A stretch of 64,000 nucleotides of DNA from Coprousia sp963931435 (GTDB lineage: Bacteria > Actinomycetota > Coriobacteriia > Coriobacteriales > Coriobacteriaceae), in the NCBI GenBank assembly GCA_963931435.1, contig OZ007012.1:1364001-1428000 (forward strand). Reading direction: 5' to 3'. This document shows, piece after piece, positions 50,131 through 58,397 of this stretch; position 1 is the first letter of the stretch, and each line of letters begins with the position of its first letter. The notes beneath the pieces were generated by a model that saw only the letters and a list, made by a program, of their open reading frames with translations, ran no database searches and was not told where the DNA came from. The position numbers and the translations under genes were made by a program.

Positions 50131-50452
50131 CGCCACCGCCGTCCGCTGCCCATCGAGGGCTGTCCGCAGCCCGCCCGCCTCCGCTCCGTCGCGCGCACGG
50201 CTCGGGCCCGCCCCGCCCCTCGCGCATAAGTCAATCCCACGGCCGCCCCGCCCGCTCCGGCTGTGTATTGCGCCGCGGCTCGCTCCAGCCGGCTGCGCCC
50301 TCGCATCGCGCGCATACACAGTCTCCGCGTCCGGGGCGGCCTGACGTCGGCCAACCTTCGCGAGGGGCGGGTCGGTCCCTCGCAGCGGCGCGCACTCCGC
50401 TACGGCAGGCGGGCTGCTGCGCCGTCTCGCTCGTCCGCTGCCGGCGGTGGCG
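50131..50452. repeat. Inverted-repeat element B, related to element A
   Basis: Shares with element A, in the same order, GCCTCCGCTCCGT, GCTCCGGCTGTGTATTG, CCGCGGCTCG, GCGCATACACAG and GCGGCGCGCACTCCGCT, and its ends pair (CGCCACCGCC 50131-50140 with 50443-50452). It is about 90 bases shorter. Its right end abuts the stop codon of the phage portal gene, which may have been cut by it. With element A it brackets the TetR-methyltransferase module. Confidence 0.65.
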
Positions 50453-51924
50453 TCACCCCAGCCCGGCGGCGGATGGACCTGGCCGCGCGGCTGTCCTCGC
50501 GGTCGCCTCGTCCTCCCCACGCCACTTGGCCCGGTACTCCCACGGCTCCAGCAGGCCCGCCGCCACCTCGTCCATGTCCTGCCGCTTCTCGGCGCTCGTG
50601 TCTGTGATGATGCTGTCGTCGAACGTCACGCGCACGAGACCCTCGTCGGGCAGCTCCACCCCGAGCCCGCGCTCGGCCGCCATGAGCGCCCGGCAGATCC
50701 CCGCGATGGCGCCCTCGAGCGCGTGCTCGTGCCGGCGGATGTTCCGCATCAGCGCCGAGTTGTCCGCCGACACCTCCGTGGCCGTCTTCACGTAGCCGAC
50801 GTTCTCCAGGTCGAAGTAGTTGATGCCGAGCCCGCACAGGTCGCCGAGCGTCTGCAGCGCCACGCGGAACGCCCGCGCCTGGTCCTCCGTGCGGAGCGCC
50901 GGCGCGAACTCGTGGATCGTGTCCTCGGTGCTCATGACCTTCCTGAACACGGTGCAGTCCGCCTTGCCGAAGGGGATGGAGACGCGCCCGCCCTTGCCGT
51001 CGCGCTCGACGTCGAACATCACGTCCGAGAGGAACACGCGGATCTTCCCGTTGTCGATCTCCGACATCATCGCGTCGTAGCAGAGGTCGACCGCCTGGAT
51101 CGCGTCCACCGCGTCAGCGAACACCGACTGCCCGTAGGGCGACATGTCCACGCGCGTGTTGTCGACGGCCGGCTTCACGATCGAGAAGGTCGGCCAGACG
51201 CTCCCCGTGTCGTACACCGGGCACACGCCCTCGGGCTCGACCCTGCTCCCGTCCCGGTCGAAGCAGGCCGTCACGATCCTATACGTGCCCTCGCTTGCAT
51301 CGTCGGTCAGGCGAGAAGGACCCGCCGCCGCAGCGCCTCCAATAGATTCGCCAGGCGAGAAGAACGCTCCACCCGAACCCTTCAGGTGCAGCTGCACCTG
51401 GTCGACCGCGCGCCCGCGCCAGAACGCCCGCGTCACGAACGCGCCTCGGTCACGCCCTCCTCGTCCCACGTGAGGGGAACGACCATCCGAGCGTCGTAGC
51501 GGCGCACGCGCACCTCGCGCGCCCCCGCGTCCACCCAGAGCACCCATGCCCCGGTCCCCAGGCCGAACGCGCGCACCACGCACTCCTGCGCCGAGGCGAG
51601 GAAGCCGGTCCGCGCCATCCACGCCGCGAGCCAGTCCGTGCACGCCTGCTCGGCGCACGCCACCTGCGTCCGGTCGTTCAGCAGCAGCGACCCCCACTCC
51701 CGGCACACCCGCATGGCGGGGTGGATCGACCGGCGGTGCACCTCGTACACCCGCCCCACCCCGTCCGTGTCGCGGTAGTCGTAGAAGTCCCCGAGCGCCC
51801 GCATCCACCGGTCCCACGCCCGTATGTGCGGCTCCATGTCCTCCAGCGGCAGCGAGAACCCCATCCCCTTTAGATACGCCCTCACATGCTCCGGCACCCA
51901 GTACTCGTCATCGTTCACGCCCAT
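50453..51924 (-). pseudogene. Phage portal protein, frameshifted
   Basis: Fragment 1 (51924-51433, 163 residues: NDDEYWVPEHVRAYLKGMG, AWDRWMRALGDFYDYRD) and fragment 2 (about 51445-50453, about 330 residues: TRAFWRGRAVDQVQLHL, QSVFADAVDAIQAVDLCYD, LGDLCGLGINYFDLENVGY) together give a near full-length portal of about 490 residues. They lie in different frames joined by a one-base frameshift near 51440. The stop codon of fragment 2 is at the edge of element B, so the C-terminus may be truncated. GGGAGG precedes the ATG at 51924. Confidence 0.75.
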
Positions 51925-52305
51925 GGCCCGCCTCCCGCCTCGTCCGAACACGCCCATTGAACCCGCCCGTCACAAAGGCCGAGCAGTGCCCCAAAACTCA
52001 GTAGCCAACTGAATTGCGAAATGGGCGAGAAGAACGCTCGAGCACGCACCGCAACCAGCGCTTTTGCACATTCGTCCGAGAAGATGTTGATAACCTCACG
52101 GCGCTTTGCGCGAAGCGTCGCCCCGTGTTCCAAAGCGTCTCATGCCGAGAAGAACGGCCGAGAGCCCCAATGTGGAAAACTCCCGCACACCGCCCGTATA
52201 ATGGGGCGCACGGGGCGAGAAGAGCCGTGTGCCCATGCGTCGGTCCAGGCTCGCGGGAGCCTCCAACGGCGCCGCCCGGGCAATGTCTCCGTCGAAAGGA
52301 TCAAG
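51925..52305. other. Gap between portal and hydrolase genes with recurrent GCGAGAAGA motifs
   Basis: No credible gene. The motif GCGAGAAGA(A)CG recurs: GGGCGAGAAGAACGCTCG (52023-52040), a variant at about 52143 and one at about 52212; further copies lie at 51353 and 53095. A TATAAT (52197-52202) would drive the hydrolase. Confidence 0.4.
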
Positions 52306-53112
52306 ATGGTCACTCACACGCTCGGCTCGGGCCCGCGGACGGCGGTGCTCCTGCACGGGGGCGGCCTCTCGTGGTGGAACTACCGGGCCGTCGCCGACCT
52401 GCTCGCCGCCAACGGGTACCGCGTCGTGCTTCCCGTGCTCGACGGGCACGCCGGCTCGGACCGCCCGTTCACCTCGATCGAGGACAACGCCTCCGAACTC
52501 GTGGCCCTCATCGACCGCGAGCTCGGCGGGCGCGTCGACGCGCTCGGCGGCGTCTCCCTCGGGGCGCAGGTCGCCCTCGAGGCCCTTGCGCAGCGGCCGC
52601 GGATCGCGGGGCGCGCCGTCATCGAGAGCGCGCTCGTGCTCCCCATGCGCGCCGCCCGCGCCCTCGCCGCGCCCGCCGTCGCCCTGAGCTACCCGCTCGT
52701 GCGGCGTCCCTGGTTCTCGCGGGCGCAGTTCGCGAGCCTCCACCTCCCCGAGGAGCTCTACGAGCCCTACTACCGCGACAGCTGCGCCATCTCGAAGCGG
52801 GACATGACCGCCTTCATGCGGGCGAACAGCTCCTACCGCCTGAGGCCCGAGCTCGCTGGCTGCGGGGCGCGGGCGACCATCCTCGTCGGCGGGAGGGAGC
52901 CCCGCGTCATGGTGCGCTCGGCGCGCGCCTTGGCTAAGGCCTTGCCGGGCAGCACGCTTGTCGAGCGCCCTGGCTGGCGGCACGGCGAGGCGAGCTTGTG
53001 GCACCCCGAGGTCTACCTCGAGGCGCTCGAGGGTCGCCTATAGGCAAGCGCTCAGGTGCCACCACACCGCCGCAATGCCCTGCGCATCGAAGTAGGGCAA
53101 GAAGAACGCTCG
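52023..53112. repeat. Direct repeats flanking the hydrolase insert
   Basis: GGGCGAGAAGAACGCTCG at 52023-52040 and GGGCAAGAAGAACGCTCG at 53095-53112 (17 of 18 identical) bracket about 1050 bases containing the plus-strand hydrolase inside a minus-strand phage gene series. A third copy (51353-51370, last base C) lies within the portal gene. Confidence 0.6.
52306..53043 (+). CDS. Alpha/beta hydrolase
   Basis: 245 residues, alpha/beta hydrolase fold: oxyanion loop VLLHGGGLSWWNY, nucleophile elbow GGVSLGAQ (Ser at about residue 85), and a C-terminal His in GWRHGEASLWHPEVY. The ATG at 52306 has AAAGGA six bases upstream. A 95-codon upstream open frame lacks coding character and contains the promoter. 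Inserted between the terminase and portal genes. Substrate unknown; a serine hydrolase/esterase. Confidence 0.85.
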   Translation: MVTHTLGSGPRTAVLLHGGGLSWWNYRAVADLLAANGYRVVLPVLDGHAGSDRPFTSIEDNASELVALIDRELGGRVDALGGVSLGAQVALEALAQRPRIAGRAVIESALVLPMRAARALAAPAVALSYPLVRRPWFSRAQFASLHLPEELYEPYYRDSCAISKRDMTAFMRANSSYRLRPELAGCGARATILVGGREPRVMVRSARALAKALPGSTLVERPGWRHGEASLWHPEVYLEALEGRL

Positions 53113-53117
53113 CAAGC

Positions 53118-54392
53118 CTAGCCCCTCAGCACGTCGTCCATCATCGCGTATCTCACCGCGTCGATCGAGTGGTCATTGCCGTCCGGGATGTCGTCCAGCC
53201 ACGTTCCGTCACGGTCGCGGTCGTACTCCTTGAGGCGGAACTCCTCGTAGGCGAGCGGCGCCCGCTCCGGGTCGATGCAGATCTCGCGGAGCCCCGCCAG
53301 CCACTCGTACGACAACCGCCGCATGTTCGACTTCCTTGCGGGCCGTACCCGTAGCCCCGCCTCGCGCCGCCACACTGCCATCGACTGCTTGCCGTCCGGC
53401 GTGTCGTCGCACCAGATCAGCTCGTCGTGGAGATAGGGATCCTCGCCTGGGGCGTCCGCGTAGGTGAGCGCATCGGTCACCAGCGCCGCCGTCTCGGCAG
53501 GCGTCTTCCTGTTCGCCGAGAGCTCGCCGAAGATCGTGAGCCTCCTCTCGCCGGGCTCCCAGCCCATGCGCACGAACCTCCAGGGGTCGGGAAACCAGCC
53601 CCAGTCCACGCCGCACCGCGTGCGCGAGAAGCCCCGGCACGCCGCGTCGGACAGGCGCGTCGAGACGACGTTGTTGAACACCGAGCCGCCCGTGCCCGTC
53701 ACCTCTCCCAGGTACTCGCTCCTCCACGCCCGCTCGTCGACCTCGCGCAGGTACTCCGCCTCCTCCACGAAGGGCCCGCCCAGCCACTCCGGGTGGCTCT
53801 CGATCACGTCCAGATACGAGCTCTGGCGAACGAGCGCGTCAGCCCGCCGCTCGCGCTCCAGCTTCTCGCGGTTCACCCAGCTCCACAGCGTGCGCGGCGG
53901 GTTGTAGCTGTAGAAGATCCAGAAGTCGTCGCCTCCGCGCCGAAGCGAGTTCAGGATGCTCCGCACCGCGTCGATGCCGTCGAACTGGTCCAGCTCCTCG
54001 AACCAGACCACCGCCGCGTAGCCCCGCGCGAACTTCACGCCCTTGAGCTTGAGCGGGTCGTCGGCTCCTCTGAACACGATGCGCTGCCCCGTGGGCAGGT
54101 ACGTGAGCTCCATCGGGGAGATGCGTGCCCGGAACCACGCGTCGAGCCCCAGCGCCGCGATCGCCCATGTCAACTGCGAGAACACGGAGTCGCGCAGCGT
54201 GTTCGAGAACCTGCGCACCACCACCGCGTTCGCCTCCGGGTGCGCCAGGAGGAGCACGATGCACACGCTGATGAAGCTCGACTTCGTGGATCCGCGCCCG
54301 CCGTGCAGCCAGTAGTGCGTGTGCCCGTGGGCCATCACGTCGCCCAGCACGTCGTGGAAGCGCGGGATGACGAGCGAGGAGGCGTCAACCAT
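53118..54392 (-). CDS. terL: Phage terminase large subunit (PBSX/XtmB type)
   Basis: 424-residue DNA-packaging motor. ATPase: Walker A HGGRGSTKSSF, Walker B VVWFEELDQF, FYSYNPPR coupling motif. Nuclease: CGVDWGWFPDP and the C-terminal DGNDHSIDAVRYAMMDD. The ATG at 54392 overlaps the terS stop by 8 bases. Reads intact. Arm of the hydrolase-flanking repeat begins 6 bases after its stop. Confidence 0.93.
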   Translation of the reverse strand: MVDASSLVIPRFHDVLGDVMAHGHTHYWLHGGRGSTKSSFISVCIVLLLAHPEANAVVVRRFSNTLRDSVFSQLTWAIAALGLDAWFRARISPMELTYLPTGQRIVFRGADDPLKLKGVKFARGYAAVVWFEELDQFDGIDAVRSILNSLRRGGDDFWIFYSYNPPRTLWSWVNREKLERERRADALVRQSSYLDVIESHPEWLGGPFVEEAEYLREVDERAWRSEYLGEVTGTGGSVFNNVVSTRLSDAACRGFSRTRCGVDWGWFPDPWRFVRMGWEPGERRLTIFGELSANRKTPAETAALVTDALTYADAPGEDPYLHDELIWCDDTPDGKQSMAVWRREAGLRVRPARKSNMRRLSYEWLAGLREICIDPERAPLAYEEFRLKEYDRDRDGTWLDDIPDGNDHSIDAVRYAMMDDVLRG

Positions 54393-54816
54393 CGGAGCGC
54401 CCCTCCGCCGTCTGGTCGAATCCCGGCAGCTTCTCCTGCACCGGCTGGGCCACCACGCCGAGCACGATCCTGGGCGCCGCGTCCGCCTTGGCGTCGTCGC
54501 GCTGGCGATCCGCCTTGCCGAACTCGTCCGGGTACTTGCGCTCGAGCAGCCACGCCGCCGCCGTCCAGTACTGGTTGCGCGCGAGCGCCGCCGAGCGGAT
54601 GGTCGTGAGCAGCGTCCGCTTGAACGCCGACTCCTCCTTTTTTAGTCCCTCGCTTAACGCGCGCTGCAGCTTGTTCTTGGGATCTCCGATCCAGCGGTAG
54701 AACGTGGACTCGTGGATCCCCAGCGCGCAGATGATGTCGCCGTTGGAGAGGCCGTCCGCCTTGAGGCTGATTGCCTCGTCCACCATCTCCTGCGTCAGCT
54801 TCGGACGCCTCGCCAT
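54385..54816 (-). CDS. terS: Phage terminase small subunit
   Basis: 143 residues. N-terminal helix-turn-helix (MARRPKLTQEMVDEAIS, GLSNGDIICALGIHESTFYR) that recognises the packaging site, then a helical oligomerisation region (KKEESAFKRTLLTTIRSAAL). The ATG at 54816 has GGGGGG at good spacing; 13 codons upstream is also open. Directly followed by terL, the usual order. Confidence 0.85.
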   Translation of the reverse strand: MARRPKLTQEMVDEAISLKADGLSNGDIICALGIHESTFYRWIGDPKNKLQRALSEGLKKEESAFKRTLLTTIRSAALARNQYWTAAAWLLERKYPDEFGKADRQRDDAKADAAPRIVLGVVAQPVQEKLPGFDQTAEGRSDG

Positions 54817-54886
54817 GCGAATCACCCCCCGTGAAACGTCGATAGACTTTCTCACGGTGGATTCTCGCCACGCGTCACAAGAAGGG

Positions 54887-55582
54887 TCAGCGGGCGAGCT
54901 CTTTCAGCGCGTCCCCGAGCGCGGAGATGCGCTCGCGGTCGAGGGTGTAGCGCAGCCAGCGACCGTCTTTTCGGGCGCTGACCAAGCCGCACTCGGTGAG
55001 GAGCTTCATGTGGTGCGAGAGGGTCGGCTGCCCGATGCCGAGGCCCTCGAGGAGCTCGCAGGCGCAGGTCTCTCCGCCCTCGGCGAGGGAGGCGACCACA
55101 GCGAGCCGCCGCTCGTCGGCGAGCGCCCGAAGGACGTCGGCGCGCACGGGCGCGGTCACGCCGGGAATCTCGCCGCGCTCCACGCGGCATGCCAGGTCGC
55201 GCACCCTCGCCTCGATGACGCGGGCGGTCTCCCGGAACGCCTCGGGGCCGCGGCCGGCGGGGTCCTCGAGCCCCCAGTCCTCGCGGTGCGCGCACGGGAA
55301 CACGGGGCACCGGACCCCGCACCCCATAGTCACCACGATGTCCGCCTCTCCCAGCTCGTCGAGCGTCTTGGGGCGCAGGCCCGTTCCGTCTATGCCGTAG
55401 AGCTCCGAGAGCGCCCGCAGCGCACCGGGATCGACCTCGGGCGCGGGGTCGGTGCCCGCGGAACAGGGGTCAAGCACGTCGCCCGCGATTTGGCGTGCTA
55501 TTGCTTCCGCCATCTGGCTCCGGCACGCGTTGTGCGTGCAGACGAAGGCGACGCGCGGCCGCCCGATGCTCCGTGCTCCCAT
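54887..55582 (-). CDS. Fused arsenate reductase (ArsC, thioredoxin type) and ArsR repressor
   Basis: 231 residues. Domain 1 (about 8-140): low-molecular-weight phosphatase/ArsC fold, P-loop VCTHNACRSQMAEA with nucleophile Cys, SAGTDPAP, and the redox relay Cys in MGCGVRCPVFPC. Domain 2 (about 150-231): ArsR/SmtB winged helix with metal-sensing GETCACELLEGLGI and the recognition helix QPTLSHHMKLL. So one protein reduces As(V) and senses As(III). The ATG at 55582 has GGGAGG upstream. Divergent from the DUF5714-like gene with an operator between. Confidence 0.9.
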   Translation of the reverse strand: MGARSIGRPRVAFVCTHNACRSQMAEAIARQIAGDVLDPCSAGTDPAPEVDPGALRALSELYGIDGTGLRPKTLDELGEADIVVTMGCGVRCPVFPCAHREDWGLEDPAGRGPEAFRETARVIEARVRDLACRVERGEIPGVTAPVRADVLRALADERRLAVVASLAEGGETCACELLEGLGIGQPTLSHHMKLLTECGLVSARKDGRWLRYTLDRERISALGDALKELAR

Positions 55583-55627
55583 GTGGCCCTCCCTGTTCTG
55601 AAAGCGTGACTCACGCAATTATTCTAC

Positions 55628-55655
55628 TATATATCGACGCTCTTCGATGTATAAT
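55628..55655. promoter_or_regulatory. Putative ArsR operator and promoter
   Basis: Imperfect palindrome around ATATCGACGCTCTTCGATGT (55631-55650) in an AT-rich spacer, with a TATAAT (55650-55655) overlapping it that would serve the rightward gene. Placed between the divergent arsC-arsR fusion and DUF5714 genes. Confidence 0.5.
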
Positions 55656-55697
55656 ATTTCGACATCCATCAATGTGTTTACAGAAAGGGGAGCTATC

Positions 55698-56258
55698 ATG
55701 GCTACGAGCAACGACGTCCCTTCCTGGGCTTCCGTCATCTGCGAGAACAGCACCTCGACCAGCCCTGCGGATATCCTGGAGGACCTCATGGCAGCACCCG
55801 AGTGCGCGGCGTTCGGCCCCGTCCACCACTTCCTCGTGGGGGCCGCCCTGCTGGCGTCCGTGCGCAACGCCACGGGTTCGGGCGACCTGAGGGGGCAGCT
55901 CCAGGAGCTCTCCGAGCGCTCTGGCGCGGTTCCCGGCGGCGCGTGCGCGCGCTGGGGCGTGTGCGGTGCTGCCGCATCGTGCGGCATGGCGCTCTCGATC
56001 CTGCTTGGCAATGCCCCTCTCAAGGCCGAGGGCTGGAGCGAGACGCAGAAGATGGTCGCCGACCTGCTGGGGCAGATTGCCCAGGCCGGCTCCCCGCGCT
56101 GCTGCAAGCGCGACTCTCGCGTGGCCGTGCGGGGCGCGGTCCGCTGGTTCAACGAGGTGCTGGGCGTTGACCTTCGGCAGCCGACCTCAGAGCCGGTCTG
56201 CGCCGTCTCGTCGGACAACGTCGCGTGCATCGGCGCGCGCTGCCCGTACCACGGTTAA
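55698..56258 (+). CDS. Cys-rich DUF5714-like protein, arsenic-associated
   Basis: 186 residues with 14 or so Cys: PECAAFGPVHHFLVGAALLA, GGACARWGVCGAAASCGMA, SPRCCKRDSRVAV, CAVSSDNVACIGARCPYHG. The HHxLVGxALLA and GGACxxWGxCG patterns match the DUF5714 family. The ATG at 55698 has AAAGGGGAG upstream. Divergent from the ArsC-ArsR fusion over a shared regulatory spacer, so probably expressed on arsenic exposure; it could bind or transform arsenite. Function inferred from context only. Confidence 0.65.
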   Translation: MATSNDVPSWASVICENSTSTSPADILEDLMAAPECAAFGPVHHFLVGAALLASVRNATGSGDLRGQLQELSERSGAVPGGACARWGVCGAAASCGMALSILLGNAPLKAEGWSETQKMVADLLGQIAQAGSPRCCKRDSRVAVRGAVRWFNEVLGVDLRQPTSEPVCAVSSDNVACIGARCPYHG

Positions 56259-56674
56259 GAGTGAGAGCGGCGGAGCGAATCACCCCGCTCCCGCTTCCCC
56301 GCAAGCCCGTACTTCCTGCACAGCTGCGACCCCAAGCGGCAGCAACTCGCAGCGCAAAATCCGGTAGATCTCAAACGTTTGCGCCTGCGATGCAGGACGA
56401 CGGCTACGGGATCGTGGACATCAAGTTCGACTCCATACAGGGCCAACTCCATACAGGGCCAAGGGCTCACCGGCAACAGGGAGGGCTTCCACACGCCCAT
56501 CCTCTATCGATAGCGCCTTCGTTTCAAGTTGATGCATTTGTTCGCGTGCGAGCGCTTCAAACGGGAGCGCATGGGGTACCATATGCATCGCGGCTCGGGG
56601 GCTCCCCGGCCGTGTTTGTTTCCGCGCGCGAGCGCACGATCTGCCCAGCAATGGGCGCGATAGAAAGGCACGTC
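56259..56674. other. Gap upstream of the cold-shock gene; decayed coding remnant with tandem 16-mer
   Basis: On the plus strand 56395-56510 reads GYGIVDIKFDSIQG, then (another frame) TGNREGFHTPILYR: the 3' end of an unidentified gene, broken by an exact 16-bp tandem duplication (ACTCCATACAGGGCCA at 56430-56445 and 56446-56461) that shifts the frame. A TACCAT (56575-56580) may be the csp promoter. Confidence 0.4.
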
Positions 56675-56878
56675 ATGGCACAAGGAACTGTCAAGTGGTT
56701 CAACCCGGACAAGGGCTACGGCTTCATCTCCCGTGAAGACGGCGACGACCTGTTCGTTCACTTCTCCGAGATCCAGATGGACGGCTACAAGACCCTCGAC
56801 GAGGGCCAGGCCGTCGAGTTCGACATCACGACCGGCCAGAACGGCAAGCTGCAGGCTTCCAACGTCCGCAAGCTCTAA
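56675..56878 (+). CDS. cspA: Cold-shock domain protein
   Basis: 67-residue single OB-fold RNA/DNA chaperone. RNP1 GYGFISREDG and RNP2 DDLFVHFSEI are intact; MAQGTVKWFNPDKGYGFI start is canonical. AAAGG lies seven bases before the ATG. An IS element lies 24 bases after its stop, separating it from a strong terminator. Confidence 0.96.
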   Translation: MAQGTVKWFNPDKGYGFISREDGDDLFVHFSEIQMDGYKTLDEGQAVEFDITTGQNGKLQASNVRKL

Positions 56879-56902
56879 GCAGCACCGGTCAAGCCGCGTT
56901 TC

Positions 56903-58251
56903 GGGCTTATAGGACAAAATGTGTGTCCGCTTCTGGGGCATCGACGCAGGTCGATGCCCCTTTTCCATGCGTTTAAATCTGCGGGGCGAATTTAACCACT
57001 CGGACAGAAAGTGTGTCCGGATTCGCACCTTCCCCGCAGGTAGATGACTGAAAATCAGGCCGTTAAAATCCCGATTTCCGAGGAGCTGGGGATGAAGGCG
57101 GTCAGGTGCCCCTCATGCGGGGCTGCGATGAAGAGGAACGGGAGGACGAGCGCGGGGTCCCAGCGATGGAGGTGCAAGGCGTGCGGGGCCTCGAACACGG
57201 TCTCCTACGACGACGCGGCGGCGAGGCTCGGGGAGTTCCTGGCGTGGCTCACCTCCAAGGACACGCAGCTCTCGATGCCCGGCCAGGGCAGGACGTTCAG
57301 GAGGAGGACCGCCGGGTTCTGGCGCGTCTGGCCCATGCCCGAGCCGACCGGGGAGGTGCACCGGGTGCTCTTCGTCGACGGGATATGGCTCGCCCGCGAC
57401 CTCGTCGTGCTGATCGCCTACGACGGCGAGCACGTCGTCTCGTGGTACATGGCCCAGGCCGAGACCTCGAGGGCCTGGGAGGCCCTGATGGCGCCGATCC
57501 CGGCCCCGGACGTGGTGGTGTGCGACGGCGGGACGGGCTTCGAGGGGGCGAGGCGCCGCTCCTGGCCCCGCACGCGCGTGCAGAGGTGCCTCTTCCACGC
57601 GTTCTGCCAGGTCAAGCGCTGCACCACGACGAGGCCGAGGCTCCAGGCGGGCAGGGAGCTCTACGCGCTCGCGCTCGAGCTCATGCACCTGGACACCCTC
57701 CGCCAGGCCGACTGGTGGGTCGAGCGCTACCTGCAGTGGTGCGAGTTCTGGGCGGACTTCCTCGAGGAGAGGTCCATGCAGGACGGCCGGCTCGTCTACA
57801 CCCACGAGAGGCTCAGGAGGGCCCGCTCGTCGCTCTCGCGGCTCGTCTCGCGGGGGACCCTCTTCACCTACCTCGACCCGGCACTGACCGCGGAGGGGCC
57901 GCTGCCGCGCACCAACAACCCGATCGAGGGAGGGGTCAACGCGCAGCTCAGGGACGTCCTGCGCAACCACCGAGGCCTGTCGTCAATGCGCAGGGTCAAG
58001 GCGGTCTTCTGGTGGTGCTACCTGCACACGGAGTCGCCGAGGCCCGCGCGCGAGGTCATTGCGGCCATGCCGACCGACGACGACGTTGACCTGCTCTACA
58101 GGACCTACTCGGCGGGGCCCAAGCGCGACGACGGGGGCCCGGAGTGGGGCGACCGGGTCGTCTGGGAGGAGCTCCACCACAAGGACCCGTACCCCTTCTG
58201 GCTGGACTAGGACAGATGTTCTGTCGAGACACACATTTTGTCCTATAACCC
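56903..58251 (+). mobile_element. IS1249-like insertion sequence
   Basis: Terminal inverted repeats TTATAGGACAAAATGTGTGT (56907-56926) and their complement (58229-58248), extended outward by GGG/CCC with one indel. The flanks GCGTTTC (56896-56902 and 58252-58258) are a probable 7-bp target duplication. Contains one transposase gene. Inserted between cspA and its terminator. Confidence 0.85.
57092..58210 (+). CDS. IS1249-family transposase (IS256-related)
   Basis: 372 residues from ATG 57092, with GAGGAG six bases upstream; an ATG at 57044 is in frame. N-terminal zinc ribbon CPSCGAAMKRNGRT with RWRCKACGASN, then the DDE core: VLFVDGIWL (D), VVVCDGGTGFEGA (D), and a C-terminal helical RTNNPIEGGVNAQLR (E). 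The catalytic triad appears intact. Probably active. Confidence 0.9.
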   Translation: MKAVRCPSCGAAMKRNGRTSAGSQRWRCKACGASNTVSYDDAAARLGEFLAWLTSKDTQLSMPGQGRTFRRRTAGFWRVWPMPEPTGEVHRVLFVDGIWLARDLVVLIAYDGEHVVSWYMAQAETSRAWEALMAPIPAPDVVVCDGGTGFEGARRRSWPRTRVQRCLFHAFCQVKRCTTTRPRLQAGRELYALALELMHLDTLRQADWWVERYLQWCEFWADFLEERSMQDGRLVYTHERLRRARSSLSRLVSRGTLFTYLDPALTAEGPLPRTNNPIEGGVNAQLRDVLRNHRGLSSMRRVKAVFWWCYLHTESPRPAREVIAAMPTDDDVDLLYRTYSAGPKRDDGGPEWGDRVVWEELHHKDPYPFWLD

Positions 58252-58274
58252 GCGTTTCGCGGCAGCCGATCAGG

Positions 58275-58304
58275 GAGGTGCCCCGCGGGGCGCCTCTTTT
58301 TTTT
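58275..58304 (+). terminator. Strong terminator, probably of cspA before IS insertion
   Basis: GAGGTGCCCC (58275-58284) pairs with GGGGCGCCTC (58287-58296), then eight T. It lies 24 bases right of the IS. No gene lies between the IS and it. Confidence 0.85.
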
Positions 58305-58397
58305 ATTCATCAACAGGGTCGCTCGGATCAATCGTGCGTCTCCCCTACCCGCTCCGATTCCGCCCCATCTCTGCTCTCACGGCCGGCTGCCGTCAGC

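Larger units (their letters stand above)
40025..54816. mobile_element. Prophage remnant: late-gene module split by cargo
   Basis: Minus-strand phage genes in normal order (terS 54816, terL 54392, portal 51924, scaffold 40909, capsid 40381) are interrupted by non-phage inserts: hydrolase (between terL and portal), then TetR-methyltransferase, Xre-ABC exporter and PadR-ABC loci (between portal and scaffold). The capsid is truncated and the portal frameshifted. No integrase, tail, lysis or replication gene was seen and no att sites were recognised. Boundaries are the outermost phage genes. Confidence 0.75.

Noticed and set aside
57113..57970. Minus-strand ORF opposite the transposase
   Set aside because: Arg/Pro/Gly-rich shadow of the transposase frame; no start signal.
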